From the NCBI GenBank assembly GCA_963573385.1, contig CAUYLG010065931.1, positions 1 to 64,000 of the forward strand: 64,000 bases of DNA, in the 5' to 3' direction. The stretch's first letter is position 1, and the number at the start of each line of letters is the position of its first letter. The DNA comes from Cacajao melanocephalus. Taxonomy: Eukaryota > Chordata > Mammalia > Primates > Pitheciidae. The notes beneath the pieces were generated by a model. The model had not been told where the DNA came from. It saw nothing but the letters and a program-made list of their open reading frames with translations, and searched no databases. Positions 62,290-64,000 of this stretch are shown here, piece after piece. The position numbers and the translations under genes were made by a program.

Positions 62290-64000
62290 CTGAAGACTTC
62301 CTGTAAGAGAAATGGAAATTGGAAACTAGACTGAAGTGCAGATCTTCCCTCTCACCCTGGCTCTTTCCACTTCTCCTCACAGGCCTCTTCTTTCAAATAG
62401 GCATGATGGGCAGCAGAGAAAGGGTATATTGATAATGTTGCTGTTTGGTGTTAAGTGATGGGGCTTTTTCTTCTCTTTTTATTGAGGGGTGGGGGTTGGG
62501 TGTGTAATTTGTAAGTACTTTTGTGCATGATCTAGCCCTCCCTCCTCCCATCCCTGCAGTCCTCTGAAGAGAGGCCAACAGCCTTCCCCTGCCTTGGATT
62601 CTGAAGTGTTCCTGTTTGTCTTATCCTAGCCCTGGCCAGACATTTTTCTTTGATTTTTAATTTTTTTTTTTATTAAAAGATACCAGTATGAGATGATAAC
62701 CTTTCAAGAATTTGTCGTATAATGTGCTGTACAGTTCAGTAGGATGGTCACTTTCATTGCAGGATACATTTATCTACACATTATATATTGGACATATAAT
62801 ATGTAAATAAATGACTTCTAGAAAGAGAAATTTAACTGTTTAATTTTTTAAGGTTTTTTTCTCTTTTAATTTGGGCATTTCTGGAATTGAGAGCCTCACA
62901 GTTAATACAGCTTTTTGTTTTTGAAGCTAGTAGCTGGGGAGGTTTCCCTGTCCTCTCTCTGTTTCCCAGCCAGTAGTTACGTAGGTATGAGAAGAGTTTA
63001 GCTACCTTCATAGTGCTCCCAGGACTCATGGCCTTGCCTTCTTTACGTTGTATTTCCATGCCAAGAAGGAAACCAGAAGAAACCTTTTTTTTTTTTTTTT
63101 TTAAACCAAGCTAGAAGCAAATGGCCTCAGCCCAGATCTGGAAAAACAATGATAGAAATTGAATTCTGCCCCACATCTTGACAGTAGGGTGAACTGGGTT
63201 CTTGGGATTACTTATCTAAAAAACTGGAGCATCAGGCACTGTTTCTGTCCTGCTGGTTTGAAATCTTTTCCGTAATGCTACTTATTGCCAACAATGGCCT
63301 CTCTTCCTGTCCATATATGCCTTACACTGTGCTGACCTGGATATCATCCTTGTGCTCTGAAGCATCCAACTATACTTTGCAGGTGCATCGATGCAGTCCT
63401 GCCCTGCACTGGGTAACCGTGTTCCTGAAAAGTATGTGGGGGAAATTGAGGTGCTTGCTTGTCTTCGTAGTGGTGCGGCACTTGTAATTGCATTATGGAG
63501 CATGCTTAGAGCTATTAAATTGGTCTCCCGTCTCCCACCAGGATACGAAAGGTCCACATGGGAAGCCACGTAATCATTTATTAGAGTGGCTACATAATAC
63601 ACTGGCTCACTGCAGACTCTCTTGTTGGTTTTTTATGCAGGTTTCATGCTGGCTTCATTTGCCAGTTGTGTTGTTTGGTTGGGAAGTAAGAGGGTCTTGA
63701 GATTGAGGGATAGAAAAGGGTATATACTGCTTGATCCCTGGCTTAGGACAGGAGATTGTCTCAGTACTCCAGTGGCATCTCCTTAACCAAGATGTGAAAT
63801 TAAAATTGTAGTTCTCCATATTTAAAAATTCCAGTAAAGCACTCAAACTTAGAAAAGCTTTTACTTTTCTCTCCCACTAAAAGAAAGGTATGTATCTTGT
63901 AGCCTTGTGTCACTTAGTGTTCAGCACTCCTGGGAACATCATTTGGTGAACTTTAAATTTTGCTCTCTACTCTTAGTTTATATCCTTTCTCCCAGTCTTG
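62290..64000 (+). other. NUDT3: NUDT3 3' UTR (to a poly(A) site near 62825, possibly to the window end)
   Basis: Sequence directly after the TGA, free of Alu or L1. It contains T-runs at about 62658-62671 and 63087-63103. Nothing in it is coding; the ORFs at 63275-63700 on both strands overlap one another and have no recognisable product. Whether transcription stops near 62825 or continues is not decidable here; absence of repeats up to 64000 is compatible with a longer UTR. Confidence 0.8.
62806..62870 (+). terminator. Candidate NUDT3 polyadenylation signal and downstream T-rich element
   Basis: A canonical AATAAA lies at 62806-62811, 517 bases after the stop codon. About 25-60 bases further on is a T-rich stretch (62836-62870) of the kind bound by CstF, so cleavage would be expected near 62820-62830. 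It is the only canonical hexamer I noticed in the visible UTR. Use is inferred. Confidence 0.6.

Overview
The window is primate genomic DNA, almost certainly human or a close relative. It is crowded with Alu SINEs in both orientations and also carries L1, L2, MIR, Tigger and hAT fossils. Short coding exons with GT-AG splice sites are separated by very long introns. There are no operons, ribosome binding sites or dense ORFs. Nearly every long ORF lies inside a repeat.

The one real gene is NUDT3 (DIPP1, diphosphoinositol polyphosphate phosphohydrolase 1) on the + strand. Exon 1 (residues 1-33) and the promoter lie upstream of the window. Four coding exons are present: exon 2 at 15313-15423 (residues 34-70), exon 3 at 55128-55172 (71-85), exon 4 at 58269-58353 (86-113 plus one base of codon 114) and exon 5 at 62111-62289 (rest of 114 to 172, then TGA). 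With 33 residues from exon 1 they give the 172-residue protein. The Nudix box (residues 51-73) is split exactly after its EE pair by a 39.7-kb intron. The 3' UTR starts at 62290; the first good poly(A) signal is at 62806, and the UTR may run on past the window.

Layout. 1-15312 is the end of intron 1: an antisense L1 with ORF1 remains and its 5' end, L1 ORF2 pieces, about 20 Alus, L2 pieces and an antisense L1 3' region (12.9-13.9 kb). 15424-55127 is intron 2: a rearranged 16.1-18.3 kb block, a strong hairpin at 20.6 kb, nested Tigger-type transposons at 25.3-26.6 kb, an inverted duplicate pair at 28.6/32.4 kb, an antisense L1 3' end beside a CTTT tract (32.7-33.7 kb), an LTR-like block (35.8-36.7 kb), a long L2 (38.3-39.1 kb), an antisense L1 endonuclease region (41.7-43.4 kb), a decayed sense L1 (45-49.4 kb) and many Alus, some nested. 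55173-58268 is intron 3, with an antisense RPL10 retropseudogene inside an Alu. 58354-62110 is intron 4.

There is no operon-like cooperation here: one gene, with everything else intronic. The best candidate for something undescribed is the insert at 17074-17709. It is flanked by a 9-bp direct repeat and built from a patchwork of copies of sequence on both sides, which suggests template switching. Other leads are the 55-bp-arm hairpin at 20555-20726, the inverted duplicate pair 3.6 kb apart, the apparently chimeric RPL10 retrocopy, and inverted Alus around the 45-nt exon 3. Family names were assigned by eye from memory of consensus sequences; repeat boundaries are approximate by about 5-20 bp.
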